Positions 36,273-43,729 of a stretch of DNA of 64,000 nucleotides are shown here, piece after piece. The translations under genes and the position numbers were made by a program. The notes under the pieces were generated by a model. That model was not told the DNA's origin. It made no database searches and saw nothing but the letters and a program-made list of their open reading frames with translations. Source of the stretch: Thermus antranikianii DSM 12462. Its GTDB lineage: Bacteria; Deinococcota; Deinococci; Deinococcales; Thermaceae. Each line of letters opens with the position of its first letter. Position 1 is the first letter of the stretch. The stretch covers positions 62,001-126,000 of the forward strand of contig NZ_AUIW01000002.1 in NCBI RefSeq assembly GCF_000423905.1, in the 5' to 3' direction.

Positions 36273-36988
36273 GGGAACTCCTGAGGTTTGCGCAACCTAA
36301 GCCAGAACTCCCGGTTTCCCTCCTTCCCTGGCAAGGGGCTTTCCCTTTCCCCCAGCACCTGAAAGCCCAGCTCCCGGGCCTTCTCCCGCACCCGGGCCAG
36401 GGCCTTTTGCCGCATGGCCTCGTCCCGCACCACCCCCTTGTGCGCTCCCGGGCCCAGTTCGAACTGGGGCTTCACCAGGATGAGGGCCTCGCCTCCCGGC
36501 TTAAGGAGCTCCTTTACCTTGGGCAGAAGCAGGGTGGAGGAGATGAAGGAAACGTCCATCACCACCAGGTCCACGGTCTCGGGAAGAAGGAGGCTCCTGG
36601 CGTCCTGCTCCTCGAAGCTCACCACCCGGGAATCCTCCCTTAGGCGGGGGTGGAGCTGATTCCTGCCCACGTCCACCGCGTAGACCCGCTTGATACCCCT
36701 TTCCAGGAGCACCTGGGTGAACCCGCCGGTGCTGGCCCCGATGTCCGCGGCCACCTTGTCCTTCACCTCTATGGAGAAGGCCTCGAGGGCACCCAGGAGC
36801 TTGTAGGCTCCCCGGCTCACGTACCGTTCCGGGGAGAGGACCTCCACCTGGGCTCCTTCCGGCACCCTGTGGGCGGGCTTGGTCACCACCTGCCCGGCCA
36901 CCTTGACCTGGCCGGATTGGATAAGCCTTTGGGCCTTCTCCCGGCTTTCCGCCAGGCCCCTTTCCACCAGGTAGCGATCCAGCCTCAC
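36242..36988 (-). CDS. tlyA: TlyA-type rRNA 2'-O-methyltransferase
   Basis: 248 residues from GTG 36988. An N-terminal S4 RNA-binding domain (RLDRYLVERGLAESREKAQR) is joined to an RrmJ/FtsJ-type methyltransferase with the SAM loop ADIGASTGGFTQVLLERG. Catalytic-type Lys and Asp residues are in place (VMDVSFISST; LVKPQFELG). TlyA proteins methylate 16S and often 23S rRNA cytidines and can confer capreomycin sensitivity. The gene is leaderless by -10 spacing and divergent from the unknown gene at 37009. Confidence 0.9.
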   Translation of the reverse strand: MRLDRYLVERGLAESREKAQRLIQSGQVKVAGQVVTKPAHRVPEGAQVEVLSPERYVSRGAYKLLGALEAFSIEVKDKVAADIGASTGGFTQVLLERGIKRVYAVDVGRNQLHPRLREDSRVVSFEEQDARSLLLPETVDLVVMDVSFISSTLLLPKVKELLKPGGEALILVKPQFELGPGAHKGVVRDEAMRQKALARVREKARELGFQVLGERESPLPGKEGNREFWLRLRKPQEFPYPDPTGSES

Positions 36989-36994
36989 GAGGGG

Positions 36995-37001
36995 TATTAT
37001 G
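36995..37001. promoter_or_regulatory. Shared bidirectional -10 element for tlyA and the 37009 gene
   Basis: On the plus strand TATTAT (36995-37000) lies 8 bases before ATG 37009; on the minus strand CATAAT (37001-36996) lies 7 bases before GTG 36988. The same base pairs form the -10 box for both leaderless genes. Confidence 0.5.
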
Positions 37002-37008
37002 CCGGGGG

Positions 37009-37314
37009 ATGGACCTCTCGGGGCCCTGGTACATCCTGGAGGGAGAGCCTGGGGAACACCTGGTTTTGGAGGTCTTGGGGCAAAGGCTTTCCGGTATCTG
37101 GACCTCCGAGGCCTTGGCCCAGGGCTTCCTGGCCCGTCATGCTGAGCTCGGGATGCGGGTAAGCGCCCTAGAGACCCGGGCCTTGAAGGAGGCCTTCCTC
37201 AGGGCCCTGAGGATGCTCAAGGTGGATGGGGTCCTGGTGGATTACGAACCTGGGGCCCACCGGGCTCGCATGGCCCGGGTGGAGGTGCTTTTGGAGGAGG
37301 TTCGGCATGCGTAG
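37009..37314 (+). CDS. Small conserved-type protein of unknown function
   Basis: 101 residues, acidic and soluble, starting DLSGPWYILEGEPGEHLVLEVLGQRLSGIWTS (split here for length). The N-terminal half, a strand pair followed by WTSEALAQGFLARH, is faintly like SseB-type N-terminal domains (value-in, TSEE-A-FL), but the match is too weak to name it. The C-terminal half is a helix plus VDGVLVDYEPG. It overlaps the next gene by 8 bases, so the two are coupled although that product looks exported. Confidence 0.55.
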   Translation: MDLSGPWYILEGEPGEHLVLEVLGQRLSGIWTSEALAQGFLARHAELGMRVSALETRALKEAFLRALRMLKVDGVLVDYEPGAHRARMARVEVLLEEVRHA

Positions 37315-37735
37315 GTGGATTGCAGCGTTTTTGGTGGTTTTGGCCTTGGGTTTGGCCCAGCGCGGTGAGGTGAACCTGGGGAGTCCCTTTGGAGTGCAGG
37401 GGGGTTTGCGCTTTCCCCTGGTACCTTCCCTGGTGGATGGGCGGGTGTATGGAGGCGTGGGCCTCGAGGCTATGGGAGGTGGGGTGGACCTGCTTCTGAA
37501 GCTTCCCCTCACCGATCTCTACCTGGGCCTTGGGGGGTTTTATGGCACGGGGCCCGCCCTTACCCTGCCCCAGGATGCCCGGGGCCATGGGGGCCTACGG
37601 GCGGTCTTGGGCACCTGGCTCAACCTGCCCCTGCCTCTTCTCGGGGTGTACGTGGAGGTGCACCCCACCCTCTACCTCGCTCCGAGCACGGGCTTCGGCG
37701 TGGGAGGGGCGGTGGGGGTTAGCGTGGGGCTTTAG
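37307..37735 (+). CDS. Small exported beta-rich protein, probably outer-membrane associated
   Basis: 142 residues from ATG 37307, with TTGGAGGAGG upstream. Signal peptide RRWIAAFLVVLALGLAQR. The mature part is rich in Gly, Leu and Tyr in alternating patterns (GRVYGGVGLEAMGGGVDLLLKLPL; LYLGLGGFYGTG) and ends GVSVGL, like the last strands of a small beta-barrel. I do not recognise a family. It ends 6 bases before the convergent glnS stop. Confidence 0.55.
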   Translation: MRRWIAAFLVVLALGLAQRGEVNLGSPFGVQGGLRFPLVPSLVDGRVYGGVGLEAMGGGVDLLLKLPLTDLYLGLGGFYGTGPALTLPQDARGHGGLRAVLGTWLNLPLPLLGVYVEVHPTLYLAPSTGFGVGGAVGVSVGL

Positions 37736-37741
37736 TCCCCT

Positions 37742-39391
37742 CTACTGAGGCCGGTAGCCCTCCTTGAGGGGCACGATACGGTTCATCACCAGCCGCCCTG
37801 GGCGGGAGTCTACCGGGTCCTGCCAGAAGTAACCCAGCCTCTCCAGCTGGTAGCGGGTCTCCGGTGGATCCTGGGCCACGCTGGGTTCGATGAAGCCCTG
37901 CTTGACCTCGAGGGCTTTTGGGTTCAGGTTCTTCAGGAAATCCCCACCCTCCTCGGGGTCCTCGGTTAGGAATAGCCTGTTGTAAAGCCTGAACTCCACG
38001 GGCAGGGCGTGCCGGGCGGAAACCCAGTGGATGACCCCTTGGGGCTTGATGCCATCCTCAGGGTTGGCCCCCAGGGTGCCGGGAACGATGCGGGCCTTCA
38101 GAAGCTTCACCTCCCCGTTTTCCTCCACCACGTCTTCCAGCTCCATCACGTAGGCGTGCCGCAGGCGTACCCTTTGCCCCGGGGCGAAGCGCTTCCAGCC
38201 CTTGGGGGGATTGAGGCTGAAATCGGACCGCTCTATGTAAATCTCCTGGGAGAAGGGTAGGGGTCTCTTCCCCTCCTTGCCGATGTCCCTGGGCCAGTAG
38301 GGGGCTTCGAGCCACTCCTCCCCCTGGTAGTTGGTGAGGACCACCTTTAGGGGTTCCAAAACCCCTAAGACCCTGGGGGCGATGGGATTCAGATCGTCCC
38401 GCACCACCTCCTCGAAGAGCTCGATCTCGATGCGGGCCTCGTTTCGGGAGATGCCGGTGCGCCGCACAAACTCCCTTATAGCCTCCGGGCGCACCCCCCG
38501 CCGCCTTAGGGCCCTTAGGGTGGGAAGCCTAGGGTCGTCCCAGCCCGTGACGAAGCCCCCCTCCACCAGCTTGATGAGCTTCCGCTTGGAGAGCACCGTG
38601 TGGGTGAGGTCCAGCCGGGCGAACTCGTACTGGTAGGGCCTAGGGGAAAGGGGAAGGCCGCACTTCCCCTTCAGGTTCTCGATCACCCAGTCGTAGATGG
38701 CTCGGTTGTTCTCGAACTCCAGGGTGCAAAGGGAGTGGCTGACGCCTTCGATGAGGTCCTCGAGGGGGTGGGCGTAGTCGTAAAGGGGATAGATAACCCA
38801 GCGGTTTCCCGCGTGGTAGTGAGGGGCGTGCACGATACGGTAAAGCACGGGGTCCCGGAGCTTGAAGTTGGGATGGGCAGGGTCGATCTTGGCCCTTAGG
38901 ACCCGGCTTCCCGTGGGGAACTCCCCCCGGCGCATCCTTTCAAAGAGTTCCAGGTTTTCCTCCACGCTCCGGTTCCGGTAGGGGCTTGGCTTTCCCTGGG
39001 CCCTGAGCTCGCTCATCTCCTCTTCCGAGAGGTCGTCCACGTAGGCCTTGCCCTCCCGGATGAGCTCGAGGGCGCACTGGTACATGGTTTCAAAGTAGTC
39101 GGAGGCGTAGAGGACCCTATCGGGGGTGAAGCCCAGCCAGCGCACGTCCTCCTCTATGGCCCGGGCGTACTCCTCCTTTTCCGTTTCTGGATTGGTATCG
39201 TCGTAGCGCAGGTTGCACTCGCCTCCATAGTCCAGGGCCAGGCCGAAGTTCAGCACGATGCTTCGGGCATGGCCAATGTGCAAATAGCCGTTGGGTTCCG
39301 GAGGGAAGCGGGTGAGGAGCTTCGGGTACCTTCCTTCCCGCAGGTCCTTCTCCACGATCTCGGTGATGAAGCAAGGGGGAACGAGGCCCAT
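37742..39391 (-). CDS. glnS: Glutaminyl-tRNA synthetase
   Basis: 549 residues. The class I HIGH motif is in PPEPNGYLHIGHA, the KMSKS equivalent is HTVLSKRKL, and the catalytic-domain residues and two-barrel anticodon domain are complete, without the YqeY-like tail known in Deinococcus GlnRS. It charges tRNA-Gln directly; Thermus also has the GatCAB transamidation route. The ATG is 6 bases from a TATACT box, so the mRNA is probably leaderless. The Asp/Asn at the HIGH-proximal pocket was not analysed; GluRS identity is unlikely given the overall sequence. Confidence 0.95.
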   Translation of the reverse strand: MGLVPPCFITEIVEKDLREGRYPKLLTRFPPEPNGYLHIGHARSIVLNFGLALDYGGECNLRYDDTNPETEKEEYARAIEEDVRWLGFTPDRVLYASDYFETMYQCALELIREGKAYVDDLSEEEMSELRAQGKPSPYRNRSVEENLELFERMRRGEFPTGSRVLRAKIDPAHPNFKLRDPVLYRIVHAPHYHAGNRWVIYPLYDYAHPLEDLIEGVSHSLCTLEFENNRAIYDWVIENLKGKCGLPLSPRPYQYEFARLDLTHTVLSKRKLIKLVEGGFVTGWDDPRLPTLRALRRRGVRPEAIREFVRRTGISRNEARIEIELFEEVVRDDLNPIAPRVLGVLEPLKVVLTNYQGEEWLEAPYWPRDIGKEGKRPLPFSQEIYIERSDFSLNPPKGWKRFAPGQRVRLRHAYVMELEDVVEENGEVKLLKARIVPGTLGANPEDGIKPQGVIHWVSARHALPVEFRLYNRLFLTEDPEEGGDFLKNLNPKALEVKQGFIEPSVAQDPPETRYQLERLGYFWQDPVDSRPGRLVMNRIVPLKEGYRPQ

Positions 39392-39397
39392 AAGGGG

Positions 39398-39403
39398 AGT
39401 ATA
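39398..39403 (-). promoter_or_regulatory. -10 box of glnS, leaderless spacing
   Basis: TATACT on the minus strand, then 6 bases, then ATG 39391. No ribosome-binding site precedes the ATG. Confidence 0.55.
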
Positions 39404-39452
39404 GCCCTTGCCAGCTGCTCAGAACCTTCCTAAGGCCCCAAGGCTATGCTTT

Positions 39453-40214
39453 TCAAAACCTAGGCGGCCGTTTCTCGAAGAAGGCCCGGATGCCCTCCTT
39501 TAGGTCCCCGGTTTCCCGGACCCAGGCGTTGGCCAAGGCCGCCAGGCGGAAGCCGTCCTCGAGGCCCATCCCCGGCAAGGCCAGGAGAAGCTCCTTGGTG
39601 AGGCGCAAGGAGGTGGGGGCGTTCTTGGCCAACTCCTCCGCAAGAGCCAGGGCTTCCTCCAGGGCTTTACCGGGCCTGGCGATGCGGTTGGCCAGGCCCA
39701 ACGCCTTGGCCTCCTCCGCCCCCACCAGGCGGCCCGTGAGGAGGAGGTCCTTGGCCACCTTTTCTCCCACGGCCCGCACCAGGATCACGGAAACCAAAGC
39801 GGCCACAAAGCCGATCTTCACCTCGGTGTAGCCCAGCTTGGCCTCCTGGTCCATGACCAAAAGGTCGCAGGCGGTGGCCAAACCTGCCCCGCCCGCCACT
39901 GCCGGCCCGTTCACCGCGGCCACCGTGGGTTTGGGGAAGGTGTAGAGGCGGTGGAAGAGGCGCATGAGGGAAAGGGAATGGCGGTAGTTCTCCTCGGCTC
40001 CGAGCTCCGTCACCTTCTCCAAAAAGGCCAGGTCGGCTCCGGCACTGAAGGCGCTTCCCCTGCCCGAAAGGACCAGGACCCGGGCCTCGGGGTCCTTCTC
40101 CGCCTCCTCGAGGGCCTGCAAAAGCCCCTCCACCATCTCGGGGGAAAGGGGGTTTCTCCGCTCTGGGTCGTTGAGGAAAACCCGATAGATCCGACCTCTC
40201 TCCACCTGGACCAT
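39453..40214 (-). CDS. Enoyl-CoA hydratase/isomerase (crotonase) family protein
   Basis: 253 residues with the crotonase oxyanion segments GRGSAFSAGADLAFLEK and NGPAVAGGAGLATACDLLV, and a catalytic-type glutamate in KLGYTEVKIGFVAAL. The pattern is close to methylglutaconyl-CoA hydratase/AUH-like enzymes of leucine breakdown, but substrate assignment within this superfamily by eye is unsafe. It is divergent from infC, with the -10 box of one overlapping the -35 region of the other. Confidence 0.8.
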   Translation of the reverse strand: MVQVERGRIYRVFLNDPERRNPLSPEMVEGLLQALEEAEKDPEARVLVLSGRGSAFSAGADLAFLEKVTELGAEENYRHSLSLMRLFHRLYTFPKPTVAAVNGPAVAGGAGLATACDLLVMDQEAKLGYTEVKIGFVAALVSVILVRAVGEKVAKDLLLTGRLVGAEEAKALGLANRIARPGKALEEALALAEELAKNAPTSLRLTKELLLALPGMGLEDGFRLAALANAWVRETGDLKEGIRAFFEKRPPRF

Positions 40215-40220
40215 GCCCCC

Positions 40221-40226
40221 ATTGTA
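40221..40226 (-). promoter_or_regulatory. -10 box of the crotonase gene, leaderless spacing
   Basis: TACAAT on the minus strand, 6 bases before ATG 40214. It overlaps the weak -35 (TTGTAG) of the divergent infC promoter. Confidence 0.5.
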
Positions 40227-40251
40227 GGCGCTGGGGTTTTCTTGCTACACT
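40222..40251 (+). promoter_or_regulatory. Candidate infC promoter
   Basis: -35 TTGTAG (40222-40227, weak), 18-bp spacer, -10 TACACT (40246-40251). Predicted start near 40258 leaves a leader of about 48 bases containing AGCCCGCAAG, the palindrome GCCCGCGGGC and a GAGGAGGTGG ribosome-binding site. Confidence 0.45.
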
Positions 40252-40305
40252 CCCCTTAGCCCGCAAGCCATGCAGGGAGAGCCCGCGGGCGAGGAGGTGG
40301 TGTAG

Positions 40306-40824
40306 ATAAAGGAGTACCTGGTTAACGAGCGCATCCGCGTGCGGCAGGTTCGGGTGATTGGACCGGACGGTCAACAACTGGGCATCATGGACACCCGGGA
40401 AGCCTTGCGCCTGGCGGAGGAGCAGGACCTGGACCTGGTGCTGGTGGGTCCCACCGCCGATCCTCCCGTGGCCCGCATCATGGACTACTCCAAGTGGCGT
40501 TATGAGCAGCAGGTGGCGGAGAAGGAGGCCCGCAAAAAGGCCAAGCGCACCGAGGTGAAGTCCATCAAGTTCCGGGTCAAGATCGACGACCACGACTATC
40601 AGACCAAGCTGAACCATATCAAGCGCTTCCTGGCCGAAGGCCACAAGGTCAAGGTCACCATCATGTTCCGGGGACGGGAGATGTCCCATCCTGAGCTGGG
40701 GGAGAAGCTTCTTGAGCGGGTGGCCGAGGACCTGAAGGGCCTGGCCGTGGTGGAGATGAAGCCCGAGCTGCTGGGCCGGGATATGAACATGCTTCTGGCG
40801 CCAGCCAAGGTGTCGGCCCCCTAA
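40306..40824 (+). CDS. infC: Translation initiation factor IF-3, with ATA start codon
   Basis: 172 residues. The conserved N-terminus KEYLVNERIRVRQVRVIGPDG begins directly after an ATA at 40306; the codon before it (40303-40305) is an in-frame TAG, so no upstream start exists. GAGGAGGTGG lies 5-7 bases upstream, ideal for ATA, whereas GTG 40339 would delete 11 conserved residues. Rare AUU-type starts are known for infC in E. coli, where IF-3 rejects them and so represses itself. Both IF-3 domains are complete (MDYSKWRYEQQ; KVTIMFRGREMSHPELG). First gene of infC-rpmI-rplT. Confidence 0.96.
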   Translation: MKEYLVNERIRVRQVRVIGPDGQQLGIMDTREALRLAEEQDLDLVLVGPTADPPVARIMDYSKWRYEQQVAEKEARKKAKRTEVKSIKFRVKIDDHDYQTKLNHIKRFLAEGHKVKVTIMFRGREMSHPELGEKLLERVAEDLKGLAVVEMKPELLGRDMNMLLAPAKVSAP

Positions 40825-40832
40825 GGGGTAAG

Positions 40833-40882
40833 ATGGCGCAAGCCTAGGTCAGCCCCATGGGGGCTAAATGGCGTAAGCCTAG
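40833..40882 (+). repeat. Direct repeat pair between infC and rpmI
   Basis: ATGGCGCAAGCCTAG (40833-40847) and ATGGCGTAAGCCTAG (40868-40882) differ at one base. Between them AGCCCC and GGGGCT (40851-40865) can form a 6-bp hairpin. The second copy touches the -35 box of the rpmI promoter. Confidence 0.6.
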
Positions 40883-40908
40883 ACCTTTTCGCCCCCCTTT
40901 GGTATAGT
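40880..40908 (+). promoter_or_regulatory. Internal promoter of rpmI-rplT
   Basis: -35 TAGACC (40880-40885), 17-bp spacer, -10 TATAGT (40903-40908). The predicted leader (about 40915-40972) holds GGGCT/AGCCC and CCCC/GGGG stems and the motif AGCCCGCAAG also found in the infC leader. A CTTCC segment could pair with GGAAG of the rpmI ribosome-binding site. Confidence 0.6.
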
Positions 40909-40972
40909 GTGAGGGCTTTGGGGAGCCCGCAAGACCCCGGTTGGGGCGCTTCCCAGGGCTTGGAGGAAGGGT

Positions 40973-41170
40973 ATGCCGAAGATGAAGACCCACAAGGGCG
41001 CCAAGAAGCGGGTAAAGGTGACCGCTTCGGGCAAGGTGATGGCCATGAAGACGGGAAAGCGGCACCTCAACTGGCACAAGTCCGGGAAGACCATCCGTCA
41101 GAAGGGGCGGAAGTTCGCCCTGGCCCAGGCGGAGGCGGAGCGTGTAAAGCTCCTCCTGCCCTACGAGTGA
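40973..41170 (+). CDS. rpmI: Ribosomal protein L35
   Basis: 65 residues, very basic, starting [20 protein letters not shown], the conserved L35 N-terminus. GGAGGAAGGGT precedes the ATG. It sits in the classic order infC-rpmI-rplT, with its own promoter in the 148-base gap after infC. L35 belongs to the large subunit. Confidence 0.97.
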   Translation: MPKMKTHKGAKKRVKVTASGKVMAMKTGKRHLNWHKSGKTIRQKGRKFALAQAEAERVKLLLPYE

Positions 41171-41181
41171 GGAGGTAGGGA

Positions 41182-41538
41182 ATGCCGCGCGCCAAAACGG
41201 GTGTCGTTCGCCGCAGGAGGCACAAGAAGATCCTCAAGCTGGCCAAGGGATATTGGGGCCTCCGCTCCAAGAGCTTCCGCAAGGCCCGGGAAACCCTCTT
41301 CGCTGCGGGCAACTATGCTTACGCCCACCGCAAGCGCAAGAAGCGGGATTTCCGCAGGCTCTGGATCGTGCGCATCAATGCCGCCTGCCGCCAGCACGGC
41401 CTAAACTACTCCAGCTTTATCCACGGCTTGAAGAAGGCGGGGGTGGAGCTGGACCGCAAGGTGCTGGCCGATTTAGCGGTGCGGGAACCCCAGGTCTTTG
41501 CTGAGCTGGTGGAGAAGGCCAAGGCGGCCCGCGCCTAA
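41182..41538 (+). CDS. rplT: Ribosomal protein L20
   Basis: 118 residues: a long basic N-terminal tail ([20 protein letters not shown]) and the globular domain ([31 protein letters not shown]). L20 is an early assembly protein of the 50S subunit and in several bacteria represses its own operon by binding the leader. Only 11 bases separate it from rpmI. GAGGAGGTAGGG is the ribosome-binding site. Confidence 0.97.
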   Translation: MPRAKTGVVRRRRHKKILKLAKGYWGLRSKSFRKARETLFAAGNYAYAHRKRKKRDFRRLWIVRINAACRQHGLNYSSFIHGLKKAGVELDRKVLADLAVREPQVFAELVEKAKAARA

Positions 41539-41606
41539 GGTGTTGTTTTCCGTGATCCGCCGTCCGGGTCCCGTGCAGATCTGGCGGCGGGTTTCCTATT
41601 GCGCCC

Positions 41607-42071
41607 ATGCCTCCGGAACTTTACGTGATCCTGGTGGCCGCCCTACCGGTGGTGGAGCTGAGGGGAGCCATTCCCCTGGGGTTGGCCCTGGGGCTTTCCC
41701 CCGGGAAGGCTTTCCTGCTGGCCCTCTTGGGTAACCTGCTGGTGGCCCCGGTGGCCCTCTTCCTCCTGCCTTGGGCGGTGGCGCTTTTGACCCGGGTTCC
41801 CTTTCTGGCCAAGCTCTGGGCAGCCCTCGAGGCCCGGGTGCGCCTCAAGGGGGAGGAGCAGGTGCAGCGCCTGGGGGCCCTGGGCCTTTTCCTTTTCGTG
41901 GCCGTGCCCTTGCCGGGCACCGGGGCCTGGAGCGGGGCGGTGCTGGCGGTGGTCTTGGGCCTAAAAAGGCGCTACGCCCTCCTGGCCATCTCCCTGGGGG
42001 TGCTGGCTGCCGGGCTTATCGTTCTCCTCCTTACGGGTGGAGCGGTGGCCGGGCTAAACTACCTGCGATGA
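41607..42071 (+). CDS. Small integral membrane protein, COG2426 type
   Basis: 154 residues with four to five membrane helices. The start PPELYVILVAALPVVELRGAIPLGLALG and the later AVPLPGTGAWSGAVLAVVLGLKRRYA match the COG2426/small multidrug-export-like family, whose transport role is unproven. Its stop overlaps the ATG of the following fusion gene (ATGA), so the two membrane proteins are translated together. Confidence 0.75.
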   Translation: MPPELYVILVAALPVVELRGAIPLGLALGLSPGKAFLLALLGNLLVAPVALFLLPWAVALLTRVPFLAKLWAALEARVRLKGEEQVQRLGALGLFLFVAVPLPGTGAWSGAVLAVVLGLKRRYALLAISLGVLAAGLIVLLLTGGAVAGLNYLR

Positions 42072-43729
42072 TGCCCGTCCTCCTACCCCTTTCCTATGCC
42101 CTGGGCGCCTTACCCTTGGGGTACTGGCTGGCCAGGCGGCGGGGGGTGGACCTGCGCACGGCAAGCCCCTATACCCTGGGTTTGGAAACGGCCTTGAGGC
42201 GGCTGGGGCTGGGCCTTACCCTTTTGGCCTTCCTCCTGGACTTCGCCAAGGGGTACTTGCCCCTGGCCCTAGGGAGGGGCTTGGGGCTTGGCGTGGAGGA
42301 GCTTTTGGCCCTGGGGGTGGCGGTCTACCTGGGCCACCTTTATCCCCTCTTCTTCCGGGATCCCTGGCCCCTTCGGGCCAAGGGGGCGGGGGTTCTTTTG
42401 GGGGTGCTGGCGGGGTTACCCCTGGAGCCAGCCTGGGGCATGGTCCCCGTGGCCTTGGGCCTTGCCCTTTACGCCCTCACGGGCTATGCCTCCTTGGGGG
42501 CCCTGGGGCTTCCCTTGGGCCTCTTTGGCGTCCTTCTTTTCGGTGGGTTTCCCCTTGGAGCCAAGGTCCTTGGGGGCCTGCTTTTTCTCCTGGCCCTTTG
42601 GCGCTACAAGGAGAACCTGGGCCGTATCCTGGAAGGCACCGAGCCCAGGCTGGGTAGCCCCCTGCCCTTGCCCTCGCAAAGGCAGGTGGTTTGCGCCTTT
42701 CTCATCCATCCCCTCACGGTGGAGGATTTCTGGCAGAGCCCCCGTTTCCGCTGGGCCCGGCCCCTGGTGCGCCTGGGACTTCTGAAGCAGGCCTGGATAG
42801 AACGTTTGGCGGAGCTTTTCCGCCCCATGAAGGTGGGGGAGGTAAGGGGAGTGAGGACGGCGGATGGCCGGGAGGTCCTATGCCACCTCATCTCCGCTCC
42901 CCTTCTGCCCCACCAGATCAAGGCTAAGCCGGAGCTGGCGGTAAGGCGGGCCATCCAAGGGGCCAGGCTTGCCAAGGAGCTTGGGGCCACGGTGGTGGGC
43001 CTGGGGGCCTTTTGGAGCGTGGTGGGGGAGAAGGGTAAGAGGGTACAGGAGGCGGTGCCGGATATAGAGGTGACGAACGGGGGGGCCTACACCGCGGGCA
43101 CCGTCAAAGCGGCCATTCCCGGCATCCTGGCCCACTTTGCCCAAAGCGGCAAGGACCTGAGAAACACCACGGCGGCGGTGGTAGGGGCGAACGGGGTGGT
43201 GGCCTTCGGCATCGCCCGGCAGATCGCTCCCTTGGTGGGGCGGCTTATCCTGGTGGGCCGGGACCGGGAGCGCCTGGAGAAGTCGGCGGAAAGCCTTCGG
43301 AAAAACCTGGAGCGAAAGGGGCAAGCGCCTGAGATCCAGGTGACCACCGAGGTGGCCGCCATCCGGGAGGCGGACCTGGTCTTCACCGCCACCAGCGATC
43401 CGAACCCGGTGATCTACCCTGAGCACGTGAAGCCGGGAGCCTGGATCTACGACGAGGGCGTGCCCCCCGACGTGCATCCCTCGGTTAGAGAGGTACCTGG
43501 GGTCAGGGTCATCCCCGGGGGTGTGGTGCGGCTTCCCGGGAGGGCAAAGGCCACCTTAGACCTTCACTTCGGTGCCCCCGACCAGGTGCCTGCCTGCCTG
43601 GCGGAGACCATGATCCTGGCGGCGGAGGAAGCCTTTGATCGCAAGAGCCTGGGGGGCGAGGTGAAGGCGGAGAACATCCAGTTCTTCGTGGAGCGGGCGG
43701 AGGCCTTGGGGTTTAAGGTGGTGGAGTGA
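42068..43729 (+). CDS. Fusion of a PlsY-like membrane domain with an acyl-ACP-reductase-like dehydrogenase
   Basis: 553 residues from ATG 42068. Residues 1-205 are a PlsY-like acyltransferase membrane domain (LGALPLGYWLARRRGVDL; LGHLYPLFF), but the PlsY signatures are eroded: GSGNIGATN is ASPYTLGLE and GGKGVAT is RAKGAGV. Residues 205-553 resemble cyanobacterial long-chain acyl-ACP reductase: NADP-type loop VVGANGVVAFGIARQI near 370, and VPACLAETMILAAEE aligning with the segment that holds the reductase's active cysteine (Cys510 here). Possibly it reduces an acyl thioester or acyl phosphate to an aldehyde at the membrane. A genuine plsY is present elsewhere in the window. A frame open to 41771 is only overlap with the previous gene. 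Confidence 0.8.
   Translation: MMPVLLPLSYALGALPLGYWLARRRGVDLRTASPYTLGLETALRRLGLGLTLLAFLLDFAKGYLPLALGRGLGLGVEELLALGVAVYLGHLYPLFFRDPWPLRAKGAGVLLGVLAGLPLEPAWGMVPVALGLALYALTGYASLGALGLPLGLFGVLLFGGFPLGAKVLGGLLFLLALWRYKENLGRILEGTEPRLGSPLPLPSQRQVVCAFLIHPLTVEDFWQSPRFRWARPLVRLGLLKQAWIERLAELFRPMKVGEVRGVRTADGREVLCHLISAPLLPHQIKAKPELAVRRAIQGARLAKELGATVVGLGAFWSVVGEKGKRVQEAVPDIEVTNGGAYTAGTVKAAIPGILAHFAQSGKDLRNTTAAVVGANGVVAFGIARQIAPLVGRLILVGRDRERLEKSAESLRKNLERKGQAPEIQVTTEVAAIREADLVFTATSDPNPVIYPEHVKPGAWIYDEGVPPDVHPSVREVPGVRVIPGGVVRLPGRAKATLDLHFGAPDQVPACLAETMILAAEEAFDRKSLGGEVKAENIQFFVERAEALGFKVVE

Noticed and set aside
41771-42067. N-terminal extension of the PlsY/AAR fusion frame by 99 residues
   Set aside because: It overlaps the COG2426 gene in another frame, is Gly/Pro/Arg-rich like G+C shadow sequence, and the membrane domain begins cleanly at ATG 42068.
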